The position numbers were made by a program, and so were the translations under genes. Shown here one piece after another: positions 63,274 to 64,000 of a DNA stretch of 64,000 bases. A model generated the notes under the pieces. That model was not told where the DNA came from, ran no database searches, and saw nothing but the letters and a program-made list of their open reading frames with translations. The stretch lies in NCBI GenBank assembly GCA_030268105.1, contig BSDZ01000015.1:2321501-2385500 (forward strand), read 5' to 3'. Each line of letters begins with the position of its first letter. Within the stretch, counting starts at the first letter, position 1. Origin of the DNA: Volvox africanus. Its lineage: Eukaryota; Chlorophyta; Chlorophyceae; Chlamydomonadales; Volvocaceae.

Positions 63274-64000
63274 CTGAGGAAGAAATGGTTGCAGGTTTGG
63301 ATCAGCTGGATTTTGATACGAAAAGCGGTTAGTGAAATGGAGTAAGGGAGCACCAGATATGTTGAGGCAATATCACCAGGGCCTATTTAAGGGCCAGGCA
63401 GGCAGCCAGGCAGGCAGCCAGGCAGGCAGACATAGACGCAAACGTGCAGCCACCTGCTGGTGGCCGGAGGTCTACGAAACCTCGGGTGGGGAGAGCAGAG
63501 GCGGCTGCCGCGGCGTGCCTCTTCTTTCCCCCTTCATCCCATCCGTCCTCCTTTCCCTCTCGGCTACCATTTCGCTCAATTATTTTGTCGATTTCTGCTT
63601 GCGTTCATGGCATATCGCACTTTGCACCTGAGCCCCCTTTTTCATGCAAAGCAGGCAACATTAGTGTCAACCACAAGGTACTCCTCACTCACACATTCGC
63701 ACGGATGTGTACGTCTGCCTCGTTCGAAAACCCTCAGGAACCAAGATGGTACACAAGCTATTAAGACATAAACTCTAAGTTTATCCATTAAGGTTTATAG
63801 TCACTGTCCTCCACTCCAAAGTCACACATATCGTCTTATAAACCGTGACTTAGTTACCAAAACCTCATCCATGGCCTCTGTATAACAGCACCCTCGAGCT
63901 CACTGGGGAACATTCATGCACATACCCCAGACTCAGCACTGCGCCATTTCCTAAAAAGTATTCATTCAGTACCACCAGATGGGTGGCTACTTTCCGTGCA
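63274..64000. other. RlmN intron or upstream sequence
   Basis: Most of this is probably the intron upstream of the first visible RlmN exon, since its acceptor (TTCCTCAG) is at 63,274-63,281 and I found no further RlmN exon. It contains three perfect copies of the 12-bp unit CCAGGCAGGCAG at 63,394-63,429. Open frames of about 100 codons on the plus strand have no motif. Confidence 0.45.
63394..63429. repeat. 12-bp tandem repeat, 3 copies
   Basis: Three perfect copies of CCAGGCAGGCAG in the presumed RlmN intron. Confidence 0.93.

Overview
The window is nuclear DNA of a plastid-bearing eukaryote, most likely a green alga (chlorophyte). Every recognisable gene is split by GT-AG introns of about 50 to 1,700 bp. 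Two products, an acyl carrier protein and ribosomal protein uL3, have simple N-terminal transit peptides without an ER signal peptide, as expected for a primary plastid. Exons are GC-rich with low-complexity Ala/Gln/Pro insertions, and introns are full of microsatellites. The green assignment is inferred from family resemblance, not from a search.

Layout, left to right: the 3' end of a WD40 protein (+, 54-679); a very large PrimPol gene (-, 11,325-1,390, eleven inferred exons); plastid acyl carrier protein (+, 13,451-14,266); an RMD1/DUF155 protein (-, 19,584-14,993, nine exons); an organellar Era GTPase (+, 21,951-25,926, six exons); an ARL2BP/BART-domain protein (+, 28,535-29,331); autophagy E2-like enzyme ATG3 (+, 31,687-35,328, eight exons); a long stretch without a recognised gene (35.3-43.5 kb) ending in a candidate small two-exon gene (-, 44,085-43,510); a two-RRM RNA-binding protein (-, from about 48,633 to 44,960); plastid uL3 (-, 54,860-51,649); an ANKRD39-like ankyrin protein (-, 60,226-57,415); and the 3' part of an RlmN-type radical-SAM RNA methyltransferase (-, 63,273-62,064). 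Most exon models were built by hand from splice sites, conserved frame and remembered family sequences; in almost all, the reading phases close exactly.

The genes are not an operon or one pathway. Several serve organelles: ACP in plastid fatty acid synthesis, uL3 and probably Era and RlmN in organellar ribosome assembly or modification, and perhaps RMD1. PrimPol serves DNA replication tolerance, ATG3 autophagy, and ARL2BP and ANKRD39 small-GTPase or cilium-related functions. No transposon protein, tRNA, rRNA or CRISPR array was recognised.

The most unusual item is the PrimPol gene. A conventional archaeo-eukaryotic primase core and zinc finger are preceded by about 1,100 residues of Gln/Pro/Ser-rich sequence that includes acidic patches, while the C-terminal tail lacks obvious acidic RPA-binding motifs. 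Second, base-composition skew follows inferred transcription direction and predicts undetected minus-strand transcription at about 39.5-44.9 kb.
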